Assembly: GCF_009759665.1 (NCBI RefSeq)
Contig: NZ_WQNE01000021.1
Coordinates: 62,001-126,000 of the forward strand
DNA: 64,000 bases
Reading direction: 5' to 3'
From: Bradyrhizobium cajani
Lineage (GTDB): Bacteria > Pseudomonadota > Alphaproteobacteria > Rhizobiales > Xanthobacteraceae
In this document: one piece after another, positions 16,270 through 25,518 of the stretch
Layout: each line of letters begins with the position of its first letter
Position numbering within the stretch: the stretch's first letter is position 1
The notes under the pieces: generated by a model
Seen by the model: only the letters and a program-made list of their open reading frames with translations
What the model was told of the DNA's origin: nothing
The model's database searches: none
Position numbers and translations under genes: made by a program

Positions 16270-17336
16270 GGTGTAGGGGCCACCACATCTTTAAAGTCGG
16301 CCAGATCCCGAATGGCTGCCGTTCTGTTCAACACAAATCGTCTCACTTCATCTTGCTGGCTCGAACTTAGGTCCTTCCACTGATGTTTTTCAGTGGGGAA
16401 ACTGATTAGAATGCCTTCGCTACGGTGCTGTGCGACTTGGATAGGGATAGTGTCATCAGGTGTGTCGACGAGGTACATATCTGTAGGATGGTTTTCGGCG
16501 GTTAGTTTCCCGGCCTGCACCTGATCGGACACCTCGGGGATACCCAACGAGAAACCGAGCGCCTTCAGATCGAATACCAATGAGCCGGGATGAGTATCGA
16601 CGCCGACAAACTGGAGAAAGCTGGTCTGCGACTTAGTCACGCCAGTTTTGAGATGAGCGTGGACTAATCGCACGAGCTGGCCCTCCGATCCGTTGATCCA
16701 GTCTTCGAAGTCCATCAATGGCGTAGTGAAGACTACCGGCTTGCCCACTTGCGCATCCCGCAATTGTTTAGGATCCACCTTGTCGAAGTTGACGGGCTTT
16801 ACCTTGGGCACCTTCTTGAACATGCCAGGTCCGATGGTCAGATCACCGCCGAAAATCGGGCCAAAAAGCGATAGTTCGCGTCCAGTGTTTAAGTTCTTGA
16901 TCTTTACGCGAAGCAAGCTGGATTTAAATCCTATACCCGAGGCGCCAAAGAGAGCTGCGATTTTCAGTTCCCATAAGGTGCTCGGGGCATAAATCAGTCG
17001 GGGTGGGCGCGGTACTTTCTTGTAACCCCCCGTACCTGTCCAAACTAAGTCGACCATGAGGACGACGCTGCGATCTATGGCCGCGTTGTCTTCGCTAACA
17101 GTCGGGAACGGTTCTGTACTCCCGACAGCCCTCTGGCCAAGCGCTATCGGTAATCCCGGCAGCTGCATTTTGACGATGGGATCAACCTGGTCGTAAATGG
17201 TCTTCGCCCTGGATTCCGACAGGCGTTGATTCAGTGCGGACGCCGCCGCTTTTGTACGGGCACTTCTCCAGCGCCGGCTTGCGTGACCGACGCATGTAAT
17301 GCGCACCGACATAGTCCCATCTTTTGGAATGCCCAT
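16266..17336 (-). CDS. Protein with N-terminal OmpA-like domain and unknown C-terminal region
   Basis: 356 residues. The first ~85 residues resemble an OmpA/MotB peptidoglycan-binding domain: MSVRITCVGHAS, then ALNQRLSESRAKTIYDQV, matching the GHxD...N..LS..RA pattern, although the aspartate after GH is replaced by Ala-Ser. The remaining ~270 residues have alternating strands (LRVKIKNLNTGRELSLFG, SLVFDLKALGFSL) and no family I recognise. No signal peptide is visible and an in-frame stop lies upstream, so the start cannot be moved far. Without a signal, binding to the cell wall is doubtful. OmpA-like domains without export signals also occur in proteins delivered by secretion systems. Confidence 0.5.
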   Translation of the reverse strand: MGIPKDGTMSVRITCVGHASRRWRSARTKAAASALNQRLSESRAKTIYDQVDPIVKMQLPGLPIALGQRAVGSTEPFPTVSEDNAAIDRSVVLMVDLVWTGTGGYKKVPRPPRLIYAPSTLWELKIAALFGASGIGFKSSLLRVKIKNLNTGRELSLFGPIFGGDLTIGPGMFKKVPKVKPVNFDKVDPKQLRDAQVGKPVVFTTPLMDFEDWINGSEGQLVRLVHAHLKTGVTKSQTSFLQFVGVDTHPGSLVFDLKALGFSLGIPEVSDQVQAGKLTAENHPTDMYLVDTPDDTIPIQVAQHRSEGILISFPTEKHQWKDLSSSQQDEVRRFVLNRTAAIRDLADFKDVVAPTP

Positions 17337-17526
17337 GGAACTGCTCCTAATTTGCGGCCCACTTTTTTGTCAGTTGGGCTTTTGGAGCGGTTCAACGCGC
17401 CGTCAGGGATTTCTAGCGGGGGGCCTGTGCGAGCGGGATTTCAACCAGTTCCGGCAAGAGGGGCGTCGCACGCAAGGGCATGTTGACGGATGTGGCGCAG
17501 CCTGAACCAAATCAGAGGCGCGCGCC

Positions 17527-18141
17527 TTAGGGCCACTCAGCAATGAACCCTTTTGCCTTATAGGGCTCAATCTTATCCCATTCGCTGAGCACCCGCGAAC
17601 AAAGCTCAGCGTCGGTGTGCCAGAGGTTATTGGGGGTTTCGTAGTGGTTCACGACAACCAGCATCTTTTCTGGGTCGGGCCAGTGTCGGTGAAGAGTCAT
17701 CGGATAACGGCGTGACGTCCAAAAGTTTCCTAAGCAAATTACCGATCGTATTTTGCTCAATCCGATCTTCGCTTCGATGATAGGCAGGGAGAAAATGACG
17801 TTCTCGCCCGTGTTAGTCGCGCGATGTTCTTCCAAAATCAACTCAGCCGGAACACCTCGTGACACCAGCCCATCCTTTATGATCCGGCACTCGGTAAGAT
17901 CGGAGCCCGGCGTCATCCCTCCGCTAACAAGTAGCCAACGGCAATATCGGCGATGCCAGAGTGAGTAAGCGGCGTCTATGCGCTCCACCACGCCATCTCG
18001 TGTGCCAAAAACGAACAATAGATCTGCCGGCTGCAGAGGCGTTGTAAGTAGATGCACGGAGTTTATACGAGCGATCTCTTCGACAGTCAGCGTTCGAGCC
18101 GGTTCCGCCATCGGTCTAATGTGATCCAGTCGCGCTTCCAC
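17527..18141 (-). CDS. YdcF/SanA/ElyC family (DUF218) protein
   Basis: 204 residues, or slightly fewer if it starts at the internal MAEPARTL. The DUF218 pattern is clear: DLLFVFGTRDGVVERIDAAY, then LLVSGGMTPG, ECRIIKDGLVSRGVPAELILEE, and TNTGENVIFSLPII. This family has a Rossmann-like fold, and members include envelope-linked YdcF and SanA proteins. This copy has no membrane helix and looks cytosolic. It is isolated, with small gaps on both sides, and its role is unknown. Confidence 0.72.
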   Translation of the reverse strand: MEARLDHIRPMAEPARTLTVEEIARINSVHLLTTPLQPADLLFVFGTRDGVVERIDAAYSLWHRRYCRWLLVSGGMTPGSDLTECRIIKDGLVSRGVPAELILEEHRATNTGENVIFSLPIIEAKIGLSKIRSVICLGNFWTSRRYPMTLHRHWPDPEKMLVVVNHYETPNNLWHTDAELCSRVLSEWDKIEPYKAKGFIAEWP

Positions 18142-18276
18142 AAGCGTAGGTCAGGATATATCCCTACAGTCGATCAGTCGCAAGTTGTCCGCTTCGTCAA
18201 ACGAGGCCGCGACGATCAGCGACATCCGAGAGCTCATCAGCTTGCCGGCGTGAAACGACCATCCGAAATTCGGTTG

Positions 18277-19374
18277 CTACACACGTACGACCTCACCGGT
18301 CCGAACGCTGGTGTCGGCGGCAGAGACGATGCTCAGCGAGTTGATCGCAGCCTCGTGATGCTCCGACAAATCGATCTCGCCACGGATGGCCCTGAGAAAT
18401 AGCCGCTGCTCGCGCTCGCAGAGATCCTGGTGGTTCGGTTCGTCCTCGGTCGAGAGGAATTCGTCGGGCCTTGCGAAGCGGCCCTCCGGGTTGCGGGCTG
18501 CGTGATGGATACGGAGTGCATTGGTGCGCGTATGCGTGTTATGGTCCGCCGAGCTCGCAGTCGCATCGGTGCTTTCCTTCGCAACAATCGACACACTGCC
18601 GTTCGGCCCAATAATGTCCTTCACGAAATGAGCAGTCTCGCTCATCATCGGTCCCCAACCAACCTCGTACCAGCCAACTGATCCGTCTTCGAACACGATG
18701 TGAAGATGGCCGTAATTGTACATGCCAGGCGCGATTTCGTCCGTGAGCCTCGCCCCGACCGCGTGCACCGCGATCGGCGGCGAGCGCGTCACCTGGCACA
18801 TGATGTCGACATAGTGCACGCCGCAGTCGACGATCGGCGAGGTCGACAGCATAAGCTTCTTGTGAACCTCCCAGAAGGAGCCGGCCGATTGCTGGTTGAG
18901 ATTCATGCGCATCACGAGCGGCTTGCCGAGCGTGCGGCCGATCTCGACGAAGCGCGACCATGATGGATGGACGCGAAGGATATAGCCGATCAGCAGCGCC
19001 TTTCCGCTCGAGCGCGCGGCATTGATCACCTGGTTGGCGACCTCCAACGTGTCAGCCAGCGGCTTTTCACAGAATACGTGCGCGCCTTCCGCGAAAGCTC
19101 GCAGGGCCATCGCCGCGTGATGCTCGGTGTAGGTGCAGATGGCGACGGCGTCGGGACGCAGCGTCGCGAGCGCCTCGTCGTACCGTTCGAAGCGCGGCAG
19201 ACCGGGAAACTCGACCTCGAGGTCGTGGCGATCGGCCGCGCGAGGAGTGCAGAGGCCAACGAGCTCGAAACCTTCGACCGCGCCGTAGGCGCGGGCGTGG
19301 CTGGTTCCCATGGTGCCGAGGCCGACCACGAGAACGCGGATGGGGCGCTCTGTCGATAAGGATGAAGAAGACAT
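18277..19374 (-). CDS. Gfo/Idh/MocA family NAD(P)-dependent sugar oxidoreductase
   Basis: 365 residues with an N-terminal Rossmann fold (RVLVVGLGTMGTSHARAY), the family motif CEKPLADT near residue 100, and the central DCGVHYVDI segment with the conserved histidine. Family members oxidise or reduce sugars and inositols with NAD(P). It is the last gene of the leftward amino-sugar operon, about 50 bases after nagA. The substrate is probably an amino sugar or a related glycoside (inference from context). Confidence 0.85.
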   Translation of the reverse strand: MSSSSLSTERPIRVLVVGLGTMGTSHARAYGAVEGFELVGLCTPRAADRHDLEVEFPGLPRFERYDEALATLRPDAVAICTYTEHHAAMALRAFAEGAHVFCEKPLADTLEVANQVINAARSSGKALLIGYILRVHPSWSRFVEIGRTLGKPLVMRMNLNQQSAGSFWEVHKKLMLSTSPIVDCGVHYVDIMCQVTRSPPIAVHAVGARLTDEIAPGMYNYGHLHIVFEDGSVGWYEVGWGPMMSETAHFVKDIIGPNGSVSIVAKESTDATASSADHNTHTRTNALRIHHAARNPEGRFARPDEFLSTEDEPNHQDLCEREQRLFLRAIRGEIDLSEHHEAAINSLSIVSAADTSVRTGEVVRV

Positions 19375-19422
19375 GGCTCAATCGCGTCCTTCAATCGAGA
19401 CAACGCCCGCCAGATAGGTGCA

Positions 19423-20559
19423 TCAGGAGCCGTCAGACGGCCGACCCTCGATCCAGGTTTCCAGCACGCGCAAATCATGGTCGAGATGCACGAGGCTCGC
19501 CAGATAGCCGGGCGCGATGCGGCCGAACTCCGTCTCGCGTCGCAAAAAGGTCGCCGGAATGCGCGAGGCCATTGCGAGTGCGTCGCCGAGCCCGAGCCGC
19601 GCCACCTCGACGGCAAAGCGTACGGCTTCGTCCATGGTCAGAACCGAGCCAGCAAGCGTTCCATCCTCGAGCCGCAGGCATCCCTGTGCGCGAGTCACGC
19701 GACGGCCCTGCAAATCGAACTGATCGGGCCCGCCGGCCGCCGGTGGCATCGCGTCGGTAATCAGCATGAAGCGGTCATGCCGCTTGGCGGCGAAGGCTAT
19801 ACGCAAATTCGCCTCGTGCACATGATGACCGTCCGCGATGATTCCGACGAAAACCTCGTTGAGATCGAGCGCTGCGCCAACCATACCTGGCTCGCGCCCG
19901 GCGGGCGCACTCATTGCATTAAAGAGATGGGTGAACGCGCGTGCGCCGGCTTTGACGGCCGCGCACGCCTCCGCATAGCTTGCATCGGAGTGGCCGAGCG
20001 AGACGAGCACGCCATGCTGCGCGAGTTCGGCGATGCTCTCCGCGCGGACCCGATTGGGCGCGAGCGTCAGCATGACGGCGCCGCATTTCGCCTCGACGAT
20101 CGTCGCGATGTCGCCGAGTTCGGGATTGCGGATATATCTGAGCTCATGCGCGCCCTTGCGAACCGGATCCAGGAAGGGTCCTTCCAGATGGATGCCGAGT
20201 GTCGCAGGCGTCAGGCGCTGCGCCTCGCGCGTCGCGGCGATTGCCGCTGCCATCACCTGCGGCGTGTCAGTTACCAGTGTCGGCAGCAGCCCGACGGTGC
20301 CGTGCTTGCGATGCGCTGCGGCGATGCGGGCGATGCCTTCGGGCGTCGGGTCCTCGTTGAACAGGACGCCACCGCCGCCATTGACCTGCACATCGATGTA
20401 GCCGGGCGCGAGGAGGCCACCACCGAGATCGCGTGTCGCGCCATGAGGTCTCTCGGAGTAAGGGAGGACCGTGGCGATGCGGTCACCTTCGACGACGACC
20501 GCGTGGTCATCGAAAAAACGCTCGCCATCGAAAATCCGTGCGCCGGTCAAAACGATCAT
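19423..20559 (-). CDS. nagA: N-acetylglucosamine-6-phosphate deacetylase
   Basis: Removes acetate from GlcNAc-6-phosphate to give glucosamine-6-phosphate in the cytoplasm. The 378-residue frame from MIVLTGARIF shows the family's blocks: APGYIDVQVNG, the metal-binding glutamate E126 in HLEGPFL, H190 in LGHSDA, H211 in THLFNAM, the DGHH block at 243-246, and the catalytic aspartate D269 in TDAM. I set the start at the ATG overlapping the stop of the SIS gene (TGATG); the longer open frame upstream is inside that gene. It is translationally coupled with the SIS gene. Confidence 0.92.
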   Translation of the reverse strand: MIVLTGARIFDGERFFDDHAVVVEGDRIATVLPYSERPHGATRDLGGGLLAPGYIDVQVNGGGGVLFNEDPTPEGIARIAAAHRKHGTVGLLPTLVTDTPQVMAAAIAATREAQRLTPATLGIHLEGPFLDPVRKGAHELRYIRNPELGDIATIVEAKCGAVMLTLAPNRVRAESIAELAQHGVLVSLGHSDASYAEACAAVKAGARAFTHLFNAMSAPAGREPGMVGAALDLNEVFVGIIADGHHVHEANLRIAFAAKRHDRFMLITDAMPPAAGGPDQFDLQGRRVTRAQGCLRLEDGTLAGSVLTMDEAVRFAVEVARLGLGDALAMASRIPATFLRRETEFGRIAPGYLASLVHLDHDLRVLETWIEGRPSDGS

Positions 20560-21584
20560 CAGACGGTCTCCGTCACCTTGCGCAGGTTGCGCGGGCGGTC
20601 GGGGTCGCGCCCGAGCCGGAGTGCAAGCGCCTCGGCAAGGCGGTAGAAGCGGTGGATCATGACGATAGGCTCGAGCAGCGTCGCCTCGACTTTTGCCGTC
20701 GCGAGACGATCGGTCCCGTCGTCGCCTCCAGCCTCGATGGTAATCAACGTTGCGCCGGCATTGGCCAGCACCGTAAGTGTCGGCAGCATGCCTTCGCGCG
20801 CTGCGTCGGACGGCAGGAAGGCGATGACGGGAAAGCCCGAGGCCACGAGTTCGGCCGGGCCATGCAGGACCTCGGCCGCGGAATAGGCCTCGGCGTGAAT
20901 GGCGCAGGTCTCCTTGAGCTTCAGCGCTGCCTCCGCGGCGATCGCAAGCGTGGCACCGCGACCGAGGACAAAGGCGCTGCGGGCATTCGCAAGCTGGCTG
21001 AGCATCGCCGCGGGCGGCGGCACCGTTTGCCCGCGCAGGATCTCGGACAAGCCGGTGAGGGCGTCCGCGAGCTGCCGATCTTCGCGCCAGGCCGCGACGA
21101 GGCTTGCACCTGCGGCGAGACCTGCAACCATCGATTTGGTCGCCGCGACGGAACGTTCCGTTCCGGCGCACAGCGGCAGCAGCACGCCGGCCTCTTGCGC
21201 GAGCGGCGAGGCTACGTCGTTGACCATTGCGACGGCGAGCGCACCGCCGCGTCGTGCGGCGCGCTGCAGTTCGACGATGTCCGGGCTGCGTCCCGACTGC
21301 GAGATCGCGACGGAAACGCCGCCTTCGAGCCGCATCGGCGTACGATAGAGCGTCGCGATGGAGGGGCCGATGGAGGCACAAGGCACCCCTGAAACAATCT
21401 CGACGAGGTATTTCAGATAGAGCGCGCAGCAATCCGACGAGCCGCGGGCGATGGTCGCAACGAGCGGCGGATCGAGGCCGCGCAGGCGCGCCCCAAGTTC
21501 AGCGAGCCGCTCCGCATTCTGGGCACGCTGGAGCGCGACTGCATCGCCTGCTTCGCCGATCTCCTGAAGCATATGGGTCGTCAT
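20559..21584 (-). CDS. SIS-domain aminosugar-phosphate deaminase/isomerase (NagB-II/AgaS type)
   Basis: 341 residues with two SIS domains. Visible are ARGSSDCCALYLKYL (first phosphosugar loop), AISQSGRSPDIVE, ERSVAATKS and the second-domain VLGRGATLAIAAEAALKLKE plus EVLHGPAEL. This resembles the isomerase half of GlmS without the glutaminase domain, as in NagB-II or AgaS deaminases, which turn glucosamine-6-phosphate into fructose-6-phosphate and ammonia. Coupling to nagA supports that role. The gene overlaps the regulator by 4 bases, so both are in one operon. Confidence 0.85.
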   Translation of the reverse strand: MTTHMLQEIGEAGDAVALQRAQNAERLAELGARLRGLDPPLVATIARGSSDCCALYLKYLVEIVSGVPCASIGPSIATLYRTPMRLEGGVSVAISQSGRSPDIVELQRAARRGGALAVAMVNDVASPLAQEAGVLLPLCAGTERSVAATKSMVAGLAAGASLVAAWREDRQLADALTGLSEILRGQTVPPPAAMLSQLANARSAFVLGRGATLAIAAEAALKLKETCAIHAEAYSAAEVLHGPAELVASGFPVIAFLPSDAAREGMLPTLTVLANAGATLITIEAGGDDGTDRLATAKVEATLLEPIVMIHRFYRLAEALALRLGRDPDRPRNLRKVTETV

Positions 21585-22336
21585 CGGTGTGTCTTTCGGG
21601 GCGGCGGCGACAGTGTGAGTTCTGAGACGAAATCGTAGGCGTCGGCGCGGTACCAGGATTTCGTGAATTCGACGCAGGATCCGTCGGCGAGATAGGCGAT
21701 GCGCTGGATATAGAGCGCCGGGCTGTCGGGTGCGACGCCGAGCAGCTCCGCATCCGCATGATCGACGAGGGTCGCGCGCAAGCGCTGCAGGCCGCGGGTC
21801 GGCTTGAATCCGCGTGCGGAGAGCGCTTCGTAAAGCGAGCCTCCGACCGAATCCTGTTCCGGCAGATAGCGTATCGGCACCGCGGCGCGCTCGATTGCCA
21901 TGGGCGAACCGTCAGCCAGGCGCAGTCGGCCGAGCCGGAACACGCGCTCGTTCGGCCGTACGCCGAGCATCATTGCCTCTTCCGGCGTTGGCAGGAACAC
22001 GCCGCGCTCGAGCTCGCGCGAGCTCGCTTCCAATCCGCGGAGCCGCATATCTTCCGTGAAGCTCGTCAGGCGCGAGGAGGGCTGTTCGACGCGCGGCGTT
22101 GCGCGATGGATGAAGGTACCGGCGCCATGGCGGTGAAACAGCACTCCTTCGGCGATCAGATCGGCAATCGCCTTGCGCAGCGTGGTGCGTGATACGTCGA
22201 GCAGCTCGCACAATACGCGCTCGGCCGGAAGCAATTGCGTCTCCGCGAAGCGTCCGGTCTCGATTTCGCGCCGAAGCGCGTCGACCACGGCACGATAGAG
22301 CCTCTGGCCCGGCGCGGTTTCGACCGTCAGGGACAT
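21581..22336 (-). CDS. GntR family transcriptional regulator, HutC subfamily (NagR/DasR-like)
   Basis: The N-terminal winged helix spans about residues 10-75, with LLPAERVLCELLDVSRTTLRKAI as the recognition region. A UTRA effector domain follows, with RLTSFTEDMRLRG, LGRLRLADGSPMAIERA and AYLADGSCVEF. HutC-type regulators of this kind sense amino-sugar phosphates. It overlaps the kinase gene by 10 bases and the SIS gene by 4, so it is cotranscribed with the pathway it probably controls. A candidate operator lies in the divergent promoter region before the kinase. Confidence 0.85.
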   Translation of the reverse strand: MSLTVETAPGQRLYRAVVDALRREIETGRFAETQLLPAERVLCELLDVSRTTLRKAIADLIAEGVLFHRHGAGTFIHRATPRVEQPSSRLTSFTEDMRLRGLEASSRELERGVFLPTPEEAMMLGVRPNERVFRLGRLRLADGSPMAIERAAVPIRYLPEQDSVGGSLYEALSARGFKPTRGLQRLRATLVDHADAELLGVAPDSPALYIQRIAYLADGSCVEFTKSWYRADAYDFVSELTLSPPPRKTHR

Positions 22337-23205
22337 GCCGCGTCCTCCGCGAGCGTTCCGCCGGCAAGCAGGATTGCGCCGTCGATTGCGTCACGCCGCG
22401 GCGGGGCGAGGCGCTTGGCCACATCAGGCGGCAAGAAGGGGCGCAAGGGCTCACCGAAGCCGCCGGCGAGCGCAATGCGCTCGGCGCCAAGCGCATTGAG
22501 CGCGTTCGCAAGCGCCGCTATCGCACAAGCTGCTTCGCCGACAATTTCGCGCGCGCGCATATCTCCGGACCTGGCGACGTTCAGGATCTGGGGTGCGAAG
22601 GCGCCATAATCGCTGGGCCTCGCGTCCGCTGCCCAGCGGCTCATCCGCAATGGATCGTCATCGAAATGGCGCCCGAGCGCTTGCGACAGGCCACTCATCG
22701 GCTCGAGGCCATCGATCGCACGCAGCGTCGCGCGCAACGCCGACTCGCCGAGGCGTGCAGCAGATCCGTCGTCGCCAAGCCAGAAGCCGCGTCCGCCGAT
22801 GATGGTCGTTCGAGCTCCCACGCGAGCGATACCCGCCGAGCCTGTGCCCGCGATGATCAGGCCGCCGTCGCCGAGGCCATTGGCGCCGACGCAGGCGGCG
22901 ACAGCATCATTGACGGCGACGATGCGCGCAAAGCCGGGCAGGGCGGCGGAGACGCGCTCTGCTTCCTTTTCGTCCGAAAGCCCGGCAAGGCCAAGGCCGA
23001 CTGCGATTTCCTGTCTTGGCGCGTCAGCGGCGATCGCGGACTCGATCGTTTCACGGACGACCCGCATGGCTTCGTCGAAATCGAGATAGATGTTCGAGGC
23101 CGGCCCGAGGCCGCGCCCGAGCTCGCGGCCCGACGAATCCCGCAGTCTCGCGCGGCAGCGGGTGGCGCCGCCGTCCACACCGAGGAAGAACTGGGCCGTC
23201 GCCAA
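22327..23205 (-). CDS. BadF/BadG/BcrA-type ATPase, probable N-acetylglucosamine (or MurNAc) kinase
   Basis: 292 residues with the ASKHA fold. The first phosphate loop is FLGVDGGATRCRARL, the middle motif AVNDAVAACVGA, the second loop IAGTGSAGIA, and GRGFWLGDDGSAARLG is typical of GlcNAc kinases of this family. It would phosphorylate GlcNAc, glucosamine or MurNAc at the start of the pathway. It is the first gene of the leftward operon. The order kinase, regulator, deaminase and deacetylase fits recycling of cell-wall amino sugars. Confidence 0.82.
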   Translation of the reverse strand: MATAQFFLGVDGGATRCRARLRDSSGRELGRGLGPASNIYLDFDEAMRVVRETIESAIAADAPRQEIAVGLGLAGLSDEKEAERVSAALPGFARIVAVNDAVAACVGANGLGDGGLIIAGTGSAGIARVGARTTIIGGRGFWLGDDGSAARLGESALRATLRAIDGLEPMSGLSQALGRHFDDDPLRMSRWAADARPSDYGAFAPQILNVARSGDMRAREIVGEAACAIAALANALNALGAERIALAGGFGEPLRPFLPPDVAKRLAPPRRDAIDGAILLAGGTLAEDAACP

Positions 23206-23275
23206 GGAGCCTCCTAAAAAATTTCTTAACGCCTCTAGACAAGTGGTATGTCACGTGGCTAAAACAAATACAAGA

Positions 23276-23285
23276 GGTATCTACC
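23276..23285. promoter_or_regulatory. Candidate operator for the GntR regulator
   Basis: GGTATCTACC is a dyad with arms GGTA and TACC around TC. It lies in the short gap between the divergent kinase and murQ genes. HutC/NagR-type regulators often bind GGT-rich dyads of this kind. GGTAT also occurs at 23245 and 23289 in the same gap. The assignment is inferred from position and sequence form. Confidence 0.4.
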
Positions 23286-23298
23286 ATTGGTATTCACG

Positions 23299-24243
23299 AT
23301 GTCGGTACTGCCGAGCTTGGAGACGGACGGAGAGAGGTGGCACAGCACCGGCGGTGTCGGAATGATCGATGAGGCGGTATTCGCGGAGGCAATGCTCGCG
23401 TCCTACCGCCGAGCGATTGCTTCGGTCGCGGCTGCCTCCGGAGACATCCGCGCCGCCGCGCTTCGCCTCGCCGCGATTTGGCGAGCAGGTGGGCGTCTGG
23501 TCTATGCGGGTGCAGGCTCCTCCGGACTTGCGGCGGCCGAAGATGCAGCCGAGCTCCCTGGCACGTTCGGCCTTGAGCAGAGCCGCATCGCAATTGTCCT
23601 GCCCAGCGGGACCACCGAGCCGTTCTGCATCGATGGGGCCGCGGAGGACGATGCCGTAGCCGGTGAGCGGGCTATGACCGGGCTCGGTGACCTCACTCGT
23701 GATGCCGTGATCGTCGTATCGGCGAGCGGCTCGACGCCGTTCACCGTCGCGGCCGCCGCCGAGGCACGCCGTCGCGGCGCCTTCGTGATCGGCATCGCGC
23801 ATCGTCCGGGTTCGCCTTTGCTCGTCGGTGCCGACGCGTCGATCTTGCTCGAGAGCGGGGAGGAGGCGCTGCGCGGCTCGACACGGCTCGCGGCCGGAGC
23901 CGCGCAAAAGGCCGCGCTCGGCATGCTCTCGTCATTGATGGGATTTGAGCTTGGTCACATCCACCAGGGCCTGATGGTCAACCTGAAGGCCGACAATGCG
24001 AAATTGCGCGAGCGGGCGCGCGGGATCGTCGCAACAATCGCCGGCGTCAGCGATGCCAAAGCGGATACGGCGCTGCGTGAGGCCGGCGGCGAGGTCAAGC
24101 CGGCGATTCTGATTGCCTGCGGTATCGTCAGCATGAGTGAAGCCGTGACGTGGCTGGCTGCTGCGGAAGGCCGGATAGACGACGCGTTGCGCCGCGCAGG
24201 CGTCAACGGGATCACGGGCGAAGGCCCGAACAAGGGAGCGTAG
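23299..24243 (+). CDS. murQ: N-acetylmuramic acid 6-phosphate etherase
   Basis: Cleaves the lactyl ether of MurNAc-6-phosphate to give GlcNAc-6-phosphate and lactate. Visible SIS-type blocks are YAGAGSSGLAAAEDAAE, TTEPFCIDGAAEDDAVAGE, VSASGSTPFTVAA and the C-terminal GEEALRGSTRLAAGAAQK, all typical of MurQ. The length (about 315) fits the family. The start is uncertain: MSVLPSLETDG is chosen because TERWHST-like sequence (ERWHSTGG) near the N-terminus is normal in MurQ; an ATG four codons upstream is the alternative. It faces the amino-sugar operon, and the ABC genes follow with almost no gap. Confidence 0.85.
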   Translation: MSVLPSLETDGERWHSTGGVGMIDEAVFAEAMLASYRRAIASVAAASGDIRAAALRLAAIWRAGGRLVYAGAGSSGLAAAEDAAELPGTFGLEQSRIAIVLPSGTTEPFCIDGAAEDDAVAGERAMTGLGDLTRDAVIVVSASGSTPFTVAAAAEARRRGAFVIGIAHRPGSPLLVGADASILLESGEEALRGSTRLAAGAAQKAALGMLSSLMGFELGHIHQGLMVNLKADNAKLRERARGIVATIAGVSDAKADTALREAGGEVKPAILIACGIVSMSEAVTWLAAAEGRIDDALRRAGVNGITGEGPNKGA

Positions 24244-24244
24244 C

Positions 24245-25507
24245 ATGAGACGGACATTCAAGGCCGCAATGGGAGCTGAGCTTGCCGCGTTGGCGTTGCT
24301 TGCGGGGCTTGCATCGGCCCAGGCAGGCTCGTTGAAGATCGAGAGCTGGCGCAATGACGACGCCGACATCTGGAACTCGAAGATCATCCCTGCCTTCAAC
24401 AAGCACTATCCCGACATCAAGATCGAATTCGCGCCCTCGGCGCCCAAGGAATACAACGCCGCCCTGAACGCGCGGCTCGATGGCGGCACAGCGGGCGATC
24501 TCATCACGTGCCGACCGTTCGACGCCTCGCTCGCGCTCTATCAAAAGCGTCAGCTCGACGCGGTTGACGGCCTCAAGGGTATGGACAATTTCTCTGATGT
24601 CGCGAAGGCCGCGTGGCAAACCGACGACGGCAAAACCACCTTCTGTGTTCCGATCGCCTCCGTCATCGCAGGGTTCATCTACAACAAGGAAGCGTTCGCC
24701 AAGGTCGGCGTGTCCGAGCCAAAGACGCTCGATGAATTCCACGCGGTGCTTGAGAAATTCAAGAAGGACGGCACCTACGTCCCGCTGGTGATGGGCACGG
24801 CTGACCAGTGGGAGGCCGCCACCATGGGATTCCAGAACGTCGGCCCCGACTATTGGAAGGGCGAGGTCGGCCGCGCCAACCTGATTGCGGGCAAGGAAAA
24901 ACTCACGGATCCGCAATACGTCGCGGCGTTCAAGGAGATCGCAAGCTGGGCGCCGTATCTCGGGTCAGGCTTCCAGGCGCAGACCTACGCCGATAGCCAG
25001 AACCTGTTCTCTCTCGGCAAGGGCGCGATCTATGCGGCTGGCTCGTGGGATATCTCGACGTTCCGCGGCCAGGCGAAATTCGCCATGGGCGCATTCCCGC
25101 CGCCACAGCCGGCCGGCACGACGGATTGCTATATCTCCGATCACACCGACATCGCGATGGGTGTCAACGCAGCGTCGAAGAACAAGGAAGACGCGAAGAA
25201 GTTCCTGGAATGGCTGACGACGCCGGAATTCGCAACGATCTACGCCAACTCGCTTCCCGGATTCTTTCCTCTCGCCAAGACTCCGGTGAAGGTCGACGAC
25301 GACGTCGCGGCGACGATGGTTGGATGGCGCCAGACCTGCAAGTCGACGATCCGCAACTCGTATCAGATCCTGTCGCGCGGTACGCCGAATTTGGAGAACG
25401 AGCTGTGGAACGTGTCCGCGCAGGTCGTCAACGGCAAGCTCACGCCTGATGCTGCCGGCAAGCAACTGCAGGACGGCCTCGACAAGTGGTACAAGCCCGC
25501 CAAGTGA
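24245..25507 (+). CDS. Sugar ABC transporter substrate-binding protein
   Basis: 420 residues in the extracellular solute-binding protein family 1. A signal peptide (LAALALLAGLASAQAG) is followed by LKIESWRNDDADIWNSKIIPAFNKHYP, the typical opening of this family. SIAGFIYNKEAF-like (VIAGFIYNKEAFAKVG) and AAGSWDISTF mark the two lobes. The start is one base after the stop of murQ, so the two are cotranscribed. Context makes a MurNAc, GlcNAc or related saccharide the likely ligand (inference). Confidence 0.88.
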   Translation: MRRTFKAAMGAELAALALLAGLASAQAGSLKIESWRNDDADIWNSKIIPAFNKHYPDIKIEFAPSAPKEYNAALNARLDGGTAGDLITCRPFDASLALYQKRQLDAVDGLKGMDNFSDVAKAAWQTDDGKTTFCVPIASVIAGFIYNKEAFAKVGVSEPKTLDEFHAVLEKFKKDGTYVPLVMGTADQWEAATMGFQNVGPDYWKGEVGRANLIAGKEKLTDPQYVAAFKEIASWAPYLGSGFQAQTYADSQNLFSLGKGAIYAAGSWDISTFRGQAKFAMGAFPPPQPAGTTDCYISDHTDIAMGVNAASKNKEDAKKFLEWLTTPEFATIYANSLPGFFPLAKTPVKVDDDVAATMVGWRQTCKSTIRNSYQILSRGTPNLENELWNVSAQVVNGKLTPDAAGKQLQDGLDKWYKPAK

Positions 25508-25518
25508 AGCCAGTCTCT

